Notes under the pieces: model-generated
Told to the model about the DNA's origin: nothing
The model's database searches: none
Seen by the model: only the letters and a program-made list of their open reading frames with translations
Source: Mycobacterium sp. 1245805.9
GTDB lineage: Bacteria; Actinomycetota; Actinomycetes; Mycobacteriales; Mycobacteriaceae
Length of the DNA: 61,992 nt
Direction of reading: 5' to 3'
Assembly: GCF_001672915.1 (NCBI RefSeq)
Contig: NZ_LZKR01000132.1
Location: 1 to 61,992 of the forward strand
Position numbers and translations under genes: made by a program
Part shown: positions 51,983 to 61,119 of the stretch, piece by piece
How the letters are laid out: every line of letters starts with the position of its first letter
Position numbering within the stretch: position 1 is the first letter of the stretch

Positions 51983-53069
51983 AGCGATTCACCAAATCCT
52001 CATCCAGGGTGAGCAGGACGACACCGATCTCCAATCCGGAGGCCAGCGCGAGCAACGCGACCCGCTCGCCGGGCCGAATGTTGCCGGCCTCGAGTTCCTC
52101 GACGAGCGCCACCGTGTGGGTCGTCGACGCCGTGTTGCCGTAGCGGTCGACGGTGATCACCGCGTCGTGGCGCGGGCTGTCGCCGAACGCCTCCGACATG
52201 CGCACCATTCCCTTGCGGATGGCCCGCGCCGAGGTCTGGTGGGTGATCACGTGGTCGATGTCGTGGATCGAAATATCCACCGCGTCAAGCACTTCGCTCA
52301 ACAGCAGCGGGGTGTTGGCGATCGCGGCCTTTTGGATGGCGCGGGAGTTGGTGAACATCCGCGCGCCCGGGTCGTGGCCCTCCGGATAGGCCAGGCAGAG
52401 CCGGCTGTAGTCGGCCACGGTGGTGAACCCGGCGAGCCCGATGCCCGCGGAGCCCGCGGGGGCCCGCTCGAGCAGGAGCGCCGCACCGGCGTCGCCCAGG
52501 GTCAGGCAGGCGAGTTCCTTGCTCATGATGTTGCGAATGTGGCGGGCGGCGTTGTGGCTCAGCTGGGAGATGTACTCGCCGCTGACGACCAGCCCGCGCT
52601 CGACGATGCCCTGCCGGATCCAGTTGTTCAAAATGGTTACCCCGGTGAGCATCCCGGCGCAGGCGTTGGACACGTCGAAGGTCATGGCCTGGGGCGCGCC
52701 GACCGCGCGAGCCACCGCGCTGCTCATCGTCGGCTCGAGCCACTGGGTGAGCCCGCCGCGGAATTTCGTGATGCTGCAGCTGATCACCACGTCGAGCGTG
52801 GCGGGGTCCTGCTGCGCGGTGGCCAGGGCGTTCAGCGCCGCCGAGGTGGCCAGGCTGTAGGAATCCTCGTCGCCCACCGATACCCGGCGCTCGCGGATCC
52901 CGGTGAGCCGTTCCAGGTCGATGTGAGTGTGGTGGCGCGTGGTCGCCATCAATTCGTCGGTGGTGAGCCGGGTTTCGGGCAGCTGTCGCCCCGCGCCGGC
53001 CAGCCGGGCGACGTACGGCGCCGCGACGCCCTCCCCGGCGGTCTCCATCACCAGCCAGTGCCGAGCCAT
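51966..53069 (-). CDS. Ketosynthase III (FabH-like)
   Basis: A 367-residue FabH-like condensing enzyme with a full triad: Cys137 (VSNACAGMLTG), His277 (ITHQTSARAI) and Asn312 (DRYGNTASTTHT). ATG 53069 has a textbook AAAGGAGGT seven bases upstream; the frame from GTG 53078 is longer but starts inside that site. It follows the nitroreductase gene (gap 15 bp) and precedes its shorter paralogue with overlap. FabH uses acyl-CoA and malonyl units. I do not recall an equivalent in the M. tuberculosis DosR regulon. Confidence 0.87.
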   Translation of the reverse strand: MARHWLVMETAGEGVAAPYVARLAGAGRQLPETRLTTDELMATTRHHTHIDLERLTGIRERRVSVGDEDSYSLATSAALNALATAQQDPATLDVVISCSITKFRGGLTQWLEPTMSSAVARAVGAPQAMTFDVSNACAGMLTGVTILNNWIRQGIVERGLVVSGEYISQLSHNAARHIRNIMSKELACLTLGDAGAALLLERAPAGSAGIGLAGFTTVADYSRLCLAYPEGHDPGARMFTNSRAIQKAAIANTPLLLSEVLDAVDISIHDIDHVITHQTSARAIRKGMVRMSEAFGDSPRHDAVITVDRYGNTASTTHTVALVEELEAGNIRPGERVALLALASGLEIGVVLLTLDEDLVNRYGHGH

Positions 53070-53084
53070 CGGCGCCACCTCCTT

Positions 53085-54125
53085 TCAGTCCCCTCGCGGG
53101 TCACTGCGAAACTTGAGGACCTCGGTCACCAGCCGCCGGGCGGTCGGCTCGACGTGGTGGCCGTTCGGCGCGGCCGTGCCGACCCGGATCAGCAGCTGCG
53201 GTTGGCCGGCGGACCCGGTGATCTGCGCGATTATGTGGCGGCTCATCGCCATCTCCGTCATGTGGGTGAGCGTGCAGGTGGCCAGGTCGGCCATCGTGCA
53301 TTCGAGCAACACCGCCGACAGCGCCTCGCCGCAGCGCAGCACGTCCAGCCGGTCGTCCGCGTGGTGGGTGGACAGCACGACGATCTTCGAGTGGTCGTGG
53401 TCCACGCCGGCACCGCGTTGGCCCCCACCCGCCGGCGGGAACGCCCGGGCCACGTCGACCTGGGCCGCCTCGGTGCTGGACACCAGCGAACTTTCCGGGA
53501 CGTGGGTGGCGTCCGACTCGAACGGCGAGGTCCACCAACGCAACTCGGACAGGTAGGCGGTGTCGTGGCGCCGCAGCTGCTCGGTGAGCGCGGACGCCTC
53601 CGCCAGCGTCGGTCGCGCGTCGTCGGCGACCACGTCGAGCAGCACGTCGTGCGGATGGGCCGCGAGGCGCAACGCCGCCTCCACCACCGGCCACCCGGCG
53701 GGCGCGGCGAACGGCAACCGGTCGGTGCGCCGGTGACGGATCGCGTCGGCGCGCGCCTGTTGCGCCTCCGTCACGCCGTCGGCGGGCCGGAACTCGAGCG
53801 TCGCCAGGTGAGCCGGCTCGCCGGGATCCGGGAGGCGCTCGGTGGTGCTGTCCCAGCCGGCGGCGGCCATCGCGACCCGGAGGTGATCGAGGACCGCGCC
53901 ACAGCTCAACGTCAGCTCCCGGCCGGTGCGGTCGGTGGCGGGCATCAGCCGGCGGGGGTCGGCCCACAACTGCAGCCGCGCGCCCTCGACCACCCAGCGC
54001 CAGGGCTGGCTGTTGTGCAGCGAAGGCGCCCGGCTCGCCAGCATCACGGCGTCGCGGATGACTTCGGAATCGGGCGCTTTCAACAGCATTTCAACCACTC
54101 CGCTCAAGTCTCTCGAACTGACCAT
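53085..54125 (-). CDS. acg: Acg-family nitroreductase-like protein
   Basis: A 346-residue protein of the mycobacterial Acg family (M. tuberculosis Rv2032, also Rv3127 and Rv3131), which belong to the DosR regulon. Matches include ASRAPSLHNSQPWRW (about 33-47, FMN-type pocket), SCGAVLDHLRVAMAAAGW, RRTDRLPF and LRCGEALSAVLLECTMADLATCTL (core CGEALSAVLLECTMADLATC). Members bind FMN but have not been shown to reduce nitro compounds. ATG 54125 was chosen; the frame extends upstream without coding character. It is the first gene of an operon with the two ketosynthases. Confidence 0.88.
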   Translation of the reverse strand: MVSSRDLSGVVEMLLKAPDSEVIRDAVMLASRAPSLHNSQPWRWVVEGARLQLWADPRRLMPATDRTGRELTLSCGAVLDHLRVAMAAAGWDSTTERLPDPGEPAHLATLEFRPADGVTEAQQARADAIRHRRTDRLPFAAPAGWPVVEAALRLAAHPHDVLLDVVADDARPTLAEASALTEQLRRHDTAYLSELRWWTSPFESDATHVPESSLVSSTEAAQVDVARAFPPAGGGQRGAGVDHDHSKIVVLSTHHADDRLDVLRCGEALSAVLLECTMADLATCTLTHMTEMAMSRHIIAQITGSAGQPQLLIRVGTAAPNGHHVEPTARRLVTEVLKFRSDPRGD

Positions 54126-54147
54126 AAGGACGGGGTTGTCATTGCTG

Positions 54148-54167
54148 ACAGGGCCGTTGGTCCCCGA
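54148..54167 (-). promoter_or_regulatory. DosR-like box upstream of the acg-ketosynthase operon
   Basis: ACAGGGCCGTTGGTCCCCGA matches 13 of 20 positions of TTSGGGACTWWAGTCCCSAA including both GGG and CCC cores. It lies 23-42 bp before the ATG at 54125. Confidence 0.55.
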
Positions 54168-54199
54168 CGACCGGGGCGTTCGACTCCTGGGATCGGGGC

Positions 54200-55648
54200 C
54201 TAAATCGTTCGGCGCCAGGCGTCGACGGCCTCGCGCGCCGAGTCCTCGACGGCCCCGGAGGTGTCGATCCGGTGCGCGGTGTCCCAGCCGGCCCGCTCGG
54301 CGGCCATCGCTTCGGCGATCTCCGGGGTCACGTCCGAATTGCCCGGCCGCCGGGTGGTGATCCGCCCGGCCGCCGTGCCGACCGTGGACGCGCACATGAG
54401 TTCCACCGTCGCCGAGTGCGTTTCGGAGGCGAGGCGAAGAGCCCGCGCTCGCAGCTCGGGGTCGCGCCAGGTGCCGTCGAGGATCACCGATCGCCCGTCG
54501 CCCAACAACGATCGCGCCCGCCGCAGGGCGGTCTCGTACACCACCGCGACGTTGTCCGGGCTGTACAGCCCCTGATCCAGGACCCCGGAATCCCCCGCGA
54601 TGGCGCCGGAGTCCCGCAGTTCCCGGCGCACGTCGTCGGTCGAGATGACCTGGGCCCCAGTCCGTTCGGCGAGCGCGCGGGCAACGGTGGATTTGCCGGT
54701 GCCGGGGTTTCCCCCGACCAGGGCCAGGCGCACCGCGCCGCTGCGGAGATGCTCGTCGGCGATCGCGAGGTGCCGAGCGGCGTCGTCGGCGGCCTCCAGC
54801 TTGCCCTGGGACACTCGCACGCAGTCGGTCTTCGCCCGCACCACCGCGCGATAGGCGACATAGAAGTGCGTCAGCGCCGACGGCGCCTCCCGCGCCGCAT
54901 GCGCGGCATAGCGTTGCAGGAAGTGCTCGCCGAGGTCCTTGCGGCCGAGGAACTCAAGGTCCATGGCGAGGAAGGCGGCGTCGTCGACGCAGTCGACGTA
55001 GCGGAGGTTGTCGTCGAACTCCATGCAATCGAGCAGCGCCGGCTCGTCCTGGCCGCAGAAGATATCGTCGGCGAGCAGATCGCCGTGGCCGTCGACGATC
55101 AGCCCCTCCTCGACGCGGCGCCGGAACAGGGGTTCGCGGCCGGCGATGAATTCGGTTGCGAGCCGCCGGATTCGCGACAGCTCCGCGGCGGGCAGCTTGT
55201 CCGCGTGGCGGTCGAGTTCCACCAGGTTGTCGCGCCAGCGTTTCCCGATCGCGGCCGCCTCGCCCTGCGCGTCGATCGCCGGGCCGCGCTCGGCGCGCGC
55301 GTGAAAGCGGGCCAGCACCGCGGCGATGGTGTCCAGCAGCCCCCGCACCGAGCCGTCGGTGTCGCGGCTCACGATGGACGCCAGCCGGTCCTCGTCGCGG
55401 TAGCGGCGCATGACGACGATCGGTTCGGCCGGGCCGCCGCCCGGGTCGGACAGATAGGCGACCCCAAAGTAGCTGTCGGGCGCCAGCCGGCGGTTCAGCT
55501 CGACCTCGCGGCGGCACGCGTGCTCGCGCCGCTCCGGCGTGCGGAAGTCGAGAAAGTCGGTCAGCACCGGCTTTTTGGCCTTGAACGCCCGGTCGCCCGC
55601 GAGCACGACGACGCCCGTGTGGGTTTCGTGCACATCGAGATATGGCAC
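54200..55648 (-). CDS. Kinase-like / AAA domain protein (Rv2004c-like)
   Basis: A 482-residue two-domain protein. The N-terminal half resembles an aminoglycoside-phosphotransferase fold (VVLAGDRAFKAKKPVLTDFLD, VDGHGDLLADDIF for the catalytic HGD-LxxDN-like loop). The C-terminal half is a P-loop kinase: VGGNPGTGKSTVARALAERTG (about 314-334) and VISTDDVRREL. It matches Rv2004c of the DosR regulon in length and position. It follows the stress-protein gene by 19 bp, thus co-transcribed. The substrate is unknown. Confidence 0.87.
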   Translation of the reverse strand: MPYLDVHETHTGVVVLAGDRAFKAKKPVLTDFLDFRTPERREHACRREVELNRRLAPDSYFGVAYLSDPGGGPAEPIVVMRRYRDEDRLASIVSRDTDGSVRGLLDTIAAVLARFHARAERGPAIDAQGEAAAIGKRWRDNLVELDRHADKLPAAELSRIRRLATEFIAGREPLFRRRVEEGLIVDGHGDLLADDIFCGQDEPALLDCMEFDDNLRYVDCVDDAAFLAMDLEFLGRKDLGEHFLQRYAAHAAREAPSALTHFYVAYRAVVRAKTDCVRVSQGKLEAADDAARHLAIADEHLRSGAVRLALVGGNPGTGKSTVARALAERTGAQVISTDDVRRELRDSGAIAGDSGVLDQGLYSPDNVAVVYETALRRARSLLGDGRSVILDGTWRDPELRARALRLASETHSATVELMCASTVGTAAGRITTRRPGNSDVTPEIAEAMAAERAGWDTAHRIDTSGAVEDSAREAVDAWRRTI

Positions 55649-55667
55649 CGAATTATTGTGCCAAGCC

Positions 55668-56555
55668 TTAAGACGGCCGCGCCACGATCACCGGCATCCG
55701 GACCGAGTGCACGACGGCGTTGCTGACCGAACCCAGCAGCGTCCGCGCCAGCCCGCCGCGGCCGTGGCTGCCGACGACGACCAGTTGCGCCGACTCCGAT
55801 TTCTCGATCAACTGGCGGGCCGGCTGGTCACACACGAGGAGTCGCTGCACCGTGACGTCCGGATAGCGTTCCTGCCAGCCGGCCAGGTTTTCGGAGAGGC
55901 TGCGCTCGGCTTCCGCTTTCACCACCGCCCAATCGAATCCGGGGAGTTCGAGCACCTGGACGTCGCTCCACGCGTGCAGCGCTTGCAGGTCCACCCCGCG
56001 GCGGGATGCCTCGTCGAACGCGACGGCCGTCGCGAGCTCGGAGGCGGGCGAACCGTCGATGCCCAGCAGCACGGGGGCCTGCTGCGGGTGCGGCATCAGC
56101 GGATCTTCGTCCCGAATAACGGCGACGGGGCATTTCGCGTGCCGGACGACGCTCGAACTGACCGAACCCAGTAGCGCCCGGCCCAACGCCCCGCGCCCGT
56201 TGCTGCCGACGACGATCATTTCGGCCTCTTCCGACAGGTCGATCAGCGTCGGCACCGGCGGCGAGCACTTCAGTTCGCCGGTGATTGCGAGCTGCTGGTC
56301 GGCCTTGACCGCGTTCTCCGCGATTTTGACGGCCTGCTCGAGGACCTGCTGTCCGTCCTCCTCCTGCCATACTGTGACTCCGGCCGGAAGCGGTATCTGC
56401 GGGAACGTCGGCACGTACGTGCTGTACATGTGCACCAACGTGAGCGGAACGTTGCGCATCGCGGCGTCTCGAGCCGCCCAGCAGACGGCGGCGTTCGACG
56501 CGGGCGACCCGTCGACTCCGGCGACGATGCCGTGGCGGTTCGTGGGTGTGGACAT
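55668..56555 (-). CDS. Universal stress protein, tandem domains (Rv2005c-like)
   Basis: A 295-residue protein with two Usp domains. Domain 1 (about 1-140): [19 protein letters not shown] and [20 protein letters not shown] (G-x2-G-x9-G-S/T ATP motif). Domain 2 (about 150-295): [19 protein letters not shown] and [23 protein letters not shown] 56555 (MSTPTNRHG) gives the same length as I recall for Rv2005c; a start at 56591 would lie within the DosR box. Usp proteins bind ATP and help in hypoxic arrest. Confidence 0.92.
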   Translation of the reverse strand: MSTPTNRHGIVAGVDGSPASNAAVCWAARDAAMRNVPLTLVHMYSTYVPTFPQIPLPAGVTVWQEEDGQQVLEQAVKIAENAVKADQQLAITGELKCSPPVPTLIDLSEEAEMIVVGSNGRGALGRALLGSVSSSVVRHAKCPVAVIRDEDPLMPHPQQAPVLLGIDGSPASELATAVAFDEASRRGVDLQALHAWSDVQVLELPGFDWAVVKAEAERSLSENLAGWQERYPDVTVQRLLVCDQPARQLIEKSESAQLVVVGSHGRGGLARTLLGSVSNAVVHSVRMPVIVARPS

Positions 56556-56588
56556 GCTGAAAACGCTATTGGCCGAACAGTCGTCGAA

Positions 56589-56608
56589 CATGAGGCTTTA
56601 GTCCCCAA
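56589..56608. promoter_or_regulatory. DosR box between usp and otsB-GH65
   Basis: CATGAGGCTTTAGTCCCCAA; the last 13 positions (CTTTAGTCCCCAA) match the consensus perfectly, and 15 of 20 overall. It lies 34 bp before the usp ATG and 56 bp before the otsB start. A second weak copy (GGACATCAGGCCCC) is at 56612-56631. The same gap in M. tuberculosis is DosR-controlled. Confidence 0.7.
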
Positions 56609-56663
56609 ACCCGTGGACATCAGGCCCCGTTGACCCGGGCCGCCAAGTGGCATCGTCACAGAG

Positions 56664-59600
56664 GTGACCGAATGGGCCGCCACCGTTGATCGGCGCTACC
56701 ACGATGCGGTAATCCTCGGGCTGGACAGCGTGATCACCGAGGCGGCGGCGGGTGTCGTCGCGGCACGCGATTCGGCCGTCCCCCTGCTGCGACGGCTGCG
56801 AGACGCCGGCGTCGCGGCGGCCGTCTACTCGCCCGGCCGCGACTGCGCGGAAGCCCTGCGCGTCGCGGGGATCGACGACCTCGTCGGCCTCGCGGTCGAC
56901 GGGCCGTCACCGACCGAAACCGCCCGCCGCCTCGGGGTGCGCACGGTCCGATGCGCGGTGATCGACCGCGACGACGCCGGGGTCAAGGCCGCCGGGGACG
57001 GGGCCTTCGGCCTCGTCATCGGTGTGCAGCGCAACGGGCACGCCGCCGGGCTGCTGTCCTGTGGCGCCGACGCCGTGGTCGCCGACCTGGCCGAGATCTC
57101 GGTGCGCCGCGGCGGCGCGGCCATGTCGCGGATCGCCGACGCGCTGCTGGCCTACGGCCAGGTCAAAGAGCTGGTGGCCAACCGGCGGCCCGTGGTCTTC
57201 CTCGACTTTGACGGCACACTGTCCGACATCGTCGATCACCCGGAATCGGCGAAACTCGTCGACGGTGCCGACAAAGCCTTGCGTGCGCTGGCCGCGCAGT
57301 GTCCCGTCGTGGTGATCAGCGGACGCGACGTCGCCGACGTCCGCGACCGGGTCGAGGTCGACGGGGTGTGGTACGCGGGCGGGCACGGCTACGAGATGAT
57401 CGCGCCCGACGGCACCGCACTGGAGAACGCCGCCGCCGACGTCGCCGACACCGTGGCGCGCGCCGCCAACCACTTGGCGGAGACGCTGAGGAACGTGTCG
57501 GGAATCACGGTGGAGCACAAGCGCTTTGCGGTCGCCGTGCACTACCGCAACGCCGAACCCCAGGACGTCGACCGGGCGATCGCGGCCGTCCGTGACCTCG
57601 GCCGCACCGAGGGCTTGCGGGTCACTCCCGGCCGCAAGGTCATCCAACTTCGCCCGAACATGGACGGCGACAAGGGCACGACGCTCGGCTGGCTGCTGCA
57701 ACGCATCGTGGACGGTGACGGCGGGGAGCCGGGCACCATGCTGCCGATCTACATCGGCGACGACATCACCGACGAGGACGCCTTCGACGCCGTCCAATTC
57801 GACGGCGTGGGAATCGTGGTGCGCCACGACGAGGACGGCGATCGCCCCTCGGCCGCGCCGTTCAGCCTCGAAAACCCCACCGCCGTAGCCGAATTCGTCC
57901 ACCGGCTGGCCCTGGACCTGGAGCAGGCGGCGGCGACGCCGGGCGACACGTGGGAACTGGTCTACGAGGGCTACGACCCGAAGTACGAGCGGCTGCGCGA
58001 GGCTCTGTGCACCATTGGGAACGGCTACCTGGCCACCCGGGGTTGCGCGACGGAAGCGGCGGCCTGCGAGGCCCATTACCCGGGCACCTACGCGACCGGC
58101 GTGTACAACACGCTGACCGACCGGGTGGCGGGCCGGACGATCGAGAACGAGAGCCTGGTCAACCTGCCCAACTGGTTGCCGTTGACGTTCCGGATCGACG
58201 GCGGGGCTTGGTTTTCCGTCGACGACACAGAATTGTTGTTTTTCCGGCAGACCTTCGACCTGCGCAACGCGACGCTGAGCCGCAGTCTGCGATTTCGCGA
58301 CGGCTCGGGCCGGATCACGACGCTGACCCAGCAGCGGTTCGCCTCCATGCACCAGCCGCACCTGCTCGCCATGCGGACCACCGTCGGCGCCGAGAACTGG
58401 TCGGGCACGGTCGAGTTCAGGTCCCTGCTGGATGCCAGCGTGCAAAATACGATGGTCGAGCGCTACCGGTCGTTGTCCAGCGCTCACCTCACCCCGGCCA
58501 CCATCGAGGAAACCGGGTCCGACTCAACGATATTGCGGACCGAGACGTCGCAGTCGCGGATCGCGATCGTCGTCGCGGCCCGCGCCACCGTGTGGCGCGA
58601 CGATGTCCCCGACGTCCGCGCCGACGCGCGCTACGCCGTCGTCGCCGACGCCGACCGTGGCGGTCACGACATCGCGGTGGAGCTGCCGGAAGGCCGGTCG
58701 GTGACCTGCGAGAAGGTGGTGACCGTCTTCACCGGCCGGGACACCGCCATATCCGAACCGGCCAGCGCCGCGCAGCAATACCTCGACGCCGCCGGCCGCT
58801 ACGCCGACCTCCACGAACAGCACACCCGAGCCTGGGCGCGGCTGTGGGAGCAGTGCGACGTCGGCCTCACCGACAGCACGCCGGCGCTGCGGGTGCTCCG
58901 GTTGCATCTGGTGCACCTGCTGCAGACCCTTTCGCCGCACACCGCCGAACTGGACGCCGGGGTCCCGGCGCGCGGGCTGCACGGCGAGGCCTACCGCGGC
59001 CATGTGTTCTGGGATTCGCTGTTCGTCTCGCCGGTGCTGAGCCTGCGCCTGCCGAACGTGTCCCGCTCGCTGCTGCTGTATCGCTACCGGCGGCTCCCGG
59101 AGGCGCGCCGCGCCGCGCGGCGGGCCGGCTACCTCGGCGCGATGTACCCGTGGCAATCGGGCAGCGACGGCCGCGAGGTGAGCCAGGAGGTGCACCTGAA
59201 TCCGCAATCGGGCCACTGGAATCCGGATGCCAGCGCCCGCGCGCACCATGTCGGCCTGGCCGTCGCCTACAACGCCTGGCAGCACTACCAGGTGACCGGC
59301 GACCGGCAATTCCTCATCGACTACGGCACCGAGATGCTGGTCGAGATCGCGCGCTTCTGGGTGGGGCTGGCGAGCTTCGACGACACCCGCGGCCGCTACA
59401 CGATCCGGGGAATCATCGGCCCCGACGAGTTCCATTCCGGCTATCCGGGCAAGGAATACGACGGCGTCGACAACAACGCGTACACCAACGTGATGGCGGT
59501 CTGGGTGATCCTGCGGGCGATGGACGCGCTGGAGCTGCTGCCGCTTCGCGACCGGCTCGATCTGGTGGGGAAGGTCGGCCTGACGGCCGAGGAGCTGGAC

Positions 59601-60335
59601 CGCTGGGATGACGTGACACGGCGCATGTTCGTCCCCTTCCACGACGACGTGATCAGCCAGTTCGAAGGCTATTCGGAACTGGCCGAACTGGATTGGGAGC
59701 GCTACCGGCAGCGATACGGCAACATCCAGCGGCTGGACCGCATCCTGGAAGCCGAGGACGACAGCGTCAACAACTACAAGGCGTCCAAGCAGGCCGACGC
59801 GCTCATGCTGTTCTACCTGCTGTCCTCGGAGGAGTTGCTGGGCCTGTTCGGCCGGCTCGGCTACCGTTTCGAGCCCGAGCAGATCCCGAAGACCATCGAG
59901 TACTACCTGTCGCGCACCTCGGACGGCTCCACGCTCAGCGCGATCGTGCACTCCTGGGTGCTCACCCGCGCCAACCGCCACCACGCCATGCGGTACTTCG
60001 TCCAGGTGCTGGGTTCCGACGTCGCCGACATCCAGGGCGGCACCACCGCGGAAGGGATCCACCTGGCCGCGATGGCCGGCAGCTTCGATCTGGTGCAGCG
60101 GTGTTTCACCGGACTGGAAACGCGTGACGACCGTTTGGTGCTCGGTCCCCACTGGCCTGCGGCGCTCGGCGCCATCGAGTTCCCCTTCGTGTACCGCGGC
60201 CACCGGCTGCACCTTCGGATCAGTGGCAGGACCGGGGATCTGACCTCCGAGGCCGGCAACGCCGGACCGATCATGGTCGAATGCCGCGGCCGCGTGCAAC
60301 ATCTCTTGCCCGGGCAGAGCATCGAGGTCGCGTGA
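56664..60335 (+). CDS. otsB1: Trehalose-phosphatase / GH65 fusion (OtsB1, Rv2006-like)
   Basis: A 1223-residue three-part protein. Residues 1-155 are a shrunken HAD domain: the first motif is VILGLDSVI, with Gly where the nucleophile Asp should be, and the cap domain is absent. Residues 176-420 form a trehalose-6-phosphatase domain with DFDGT (181-185), VISGRD and YIGDDITDEDAF. From about 432 to the end it is a GH65 hydrolase/phosphorylase with the general acid Glu922 in IIGPDEFHSG. I recall Rv2006 at 1327 residues, about 100 more. GTG 56664 is the start. It overlaps the next gene (TGATG). It likely handles trehalose in dormancy. Confidence 0.93.
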   Translation: MTEWAATVDRRYHDAVILGLDSVITEAAAGVVAARDSAVPLLRRLRDAGVAAAVYSPGRDCAEALRVAGIDDLVGLAVDGPSPTETARRLGVRTVRCAVIDRDDAGVKAAGDGAFGLVIGVQRNGHAAGLLSCGADAVVADLAEISVRRGGAAMSRIADALLAYGQVKELVANRRPVVFLDFDGTLSDIVDHPESAKLVDGADKALRALAAQCPVVVISGRDVADVRDRVEVDGVWYAGGHGYEMIAPDGTALENAAADVADTVARAANHLAETLRNVSGITVEHKRFAVAVHYRNAEPQDVDRAIAAVRDLGRTEGLRVTPGRKVIQLRPNMDGDKGTTLGWLLQRIVDGDGGEPGTMLPIYIGDDITDEDAFDAVQFDGVGIVVRHDEDGDRPSAAPFSLENPTAVAEFVHRLALDLEQAAATPGDTWELVYEGYDPKYERLREALCTIGNGYLATRGCATEAAACEAHYPGTYATGVYNTLTDRVAGRTIENESLVNLPNWLPLTFRIDGGAWFSVDDTELLFFRQTFDLRNATLSRSLRFRDGSGRITTLTQQRFASMHQPHLLAMRTTVGAENWSGTVEFRSLLDASVQNTMVERYRSLSSAHLTPATIEETGSDSTILRTETSQSRIAIVVAARATVWRDDVPDVRADARYAVVADADRGGHDIAVELPEGRSVTCEKVVTVFTGRDTAISEPASAAQQYLDAAGRYADLHEQHTRAWARLWEQCDVGLTDSTPALRVLRLHLVHLLQTLSPHTAELDAGVPARGLHGEAYRGHVFWDSLFVSPVLSLRLPNVSRSLLLYRYRRLPEARRAARRAGYLGAMYPWQSGSDGREVSQEVHLNPQSGHWNPDASARAHHVGLAVAYNAWQHYQVTGDRQFLIDYGTEMLVEIARFWVGLASFDDTRGRYTIRGIIGPDEFHSGYPGKEYDGVDNNAYTNVMAVWVILRAMDALELLPLRDRLDLVGKVGLTAEELDRWDDVTRRMFVPFHDDVISQFEGYSELAELDWERYRQRYGNIQRLDRILEAEDDSVNNYKASKQADALMLFYLLSSEELLGLFGRLGYRFEPEQIPKTIEYYLSRTSDGSTLSAIVHSWVLTRANRHHAMRYFVQVLGSDVADIQGGTTAEGIHLAAMAGSFDLVQRCFTGLETRDDRLVLGPHWPAALGAIEFPFVYRGHRLHLRISGRTGDLTSEAGNAGPIMVECRGRVQHLLPGQSIEVA

Positions 60336-61117
60336 TGAACAATCCCCGATCATCGAAGCGGATTGTCGTGGGCATCGACGGGTCGAAGGCGGCGATCAAC
60401 GCGGCGAAGTGGGCGGCCATCGAGGCGGCCAGCCGTAAAGTCCCGCTGCGGCTGGTCCACGCCATCCCCGATCGCATGGACGTCGGCTCTGCCCAAGATT
60501 CGCTGCGTGCCGCCGGCGCAGCGCTACGGACCGTACGCGAGCCGGTCGAAGTTGAATGCGACATCGTATGCGGGTCGCCGGACGGCGTCCTGGTCGACGA
60601 ATCACGGAGCGCCGCAATGGTTTGCGCCGGCTCCGTGGGAATCGGCCGCATCGCGCGCAAACTGCTCGGCTCGACCGCGGACGCGGTCGCCCGCAAAGCC
60701 CAATGCCCGATCGCGATCGTCCGGGCCGGCGGCCCGGTGTCGGACCCCGGTTGGGTGGCCGTCGTCGTCGACGACTCGGCGGCCAACGACGCGGTGCTCG
60801 AGGTCGGCTTCCACGAAGCGCGGCTGCGCCGAGCGTCGATCCTGGCGCTGGGGGTATGGCGATGGGGCCTGGGCGAGATTCCCTACAGCCAGCTCGAGCA
60901 CCGGCTTCGCCAGTGGGTGCACCGCTACCCCGAAGTGCATGTCATGCCGGCCCCCGCACGGCGCGGGCCCGCCGAATTCCTTTCCCGCACGCAGGAATCC
61001 GTCCAGCTCGCGGTGGTGGGCAGCGAGGACGCCGACAAGGTCGCGCAGATGGTCGGCCCGCCGAGGCCACACCTGCGCGCGAACGCGGGATGTTCGGTGC
61101 TGGTGGTGCGCGACTGA
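60335..61117 (+). CDS. Universal stress protein
   Basis: A 260-residue Usp protein. Domain 1 has RIVVGIDGSKAAINAAKWA and SVGIGRIARKLLGSTADAV (modified nucleotide loop). Domain 2 is weaker: VAVVVDDSAANDAVLEV, and its ATP loop is not conserved (VVGSEDADKVAQMVGPP). ATG 60335 overlaps the stop of otsB1, so they are translated together. Functionally linked to the DosR-type block. Confidence 0.9.
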   Translation: MNNPRSSKRIVVGIDGSKAAINAAKWAAIEAASRKVPLRLVHAIPDRMDVGSAQDSLRAAGAALRTVREPVEVECDIVCGSPDGVLVDESRSAAMVCAGSVGIGRIARKLLGSTADAVARKAQCPIAIVRAGGPVSDPGWVAVVVDDSAANDAVLEVGFHEARLRRASILALGVWRWGLGEIPYSQLEHRLRQWVHRYPEVHVMPAPARRGPAEFLSRTQESVQLAVVGSEDADKVAQMVGPPRPHLRANAGCSVLVVRD

Positions 61118-61119
61118 CG

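Noticed and set aside
60335..61117. Separate DosR box for the last universal stress protein
   Set aside because: The gene overlaps the stop of otsB1 and no box-like sequence is seen; it is simply the next gene of the operon.
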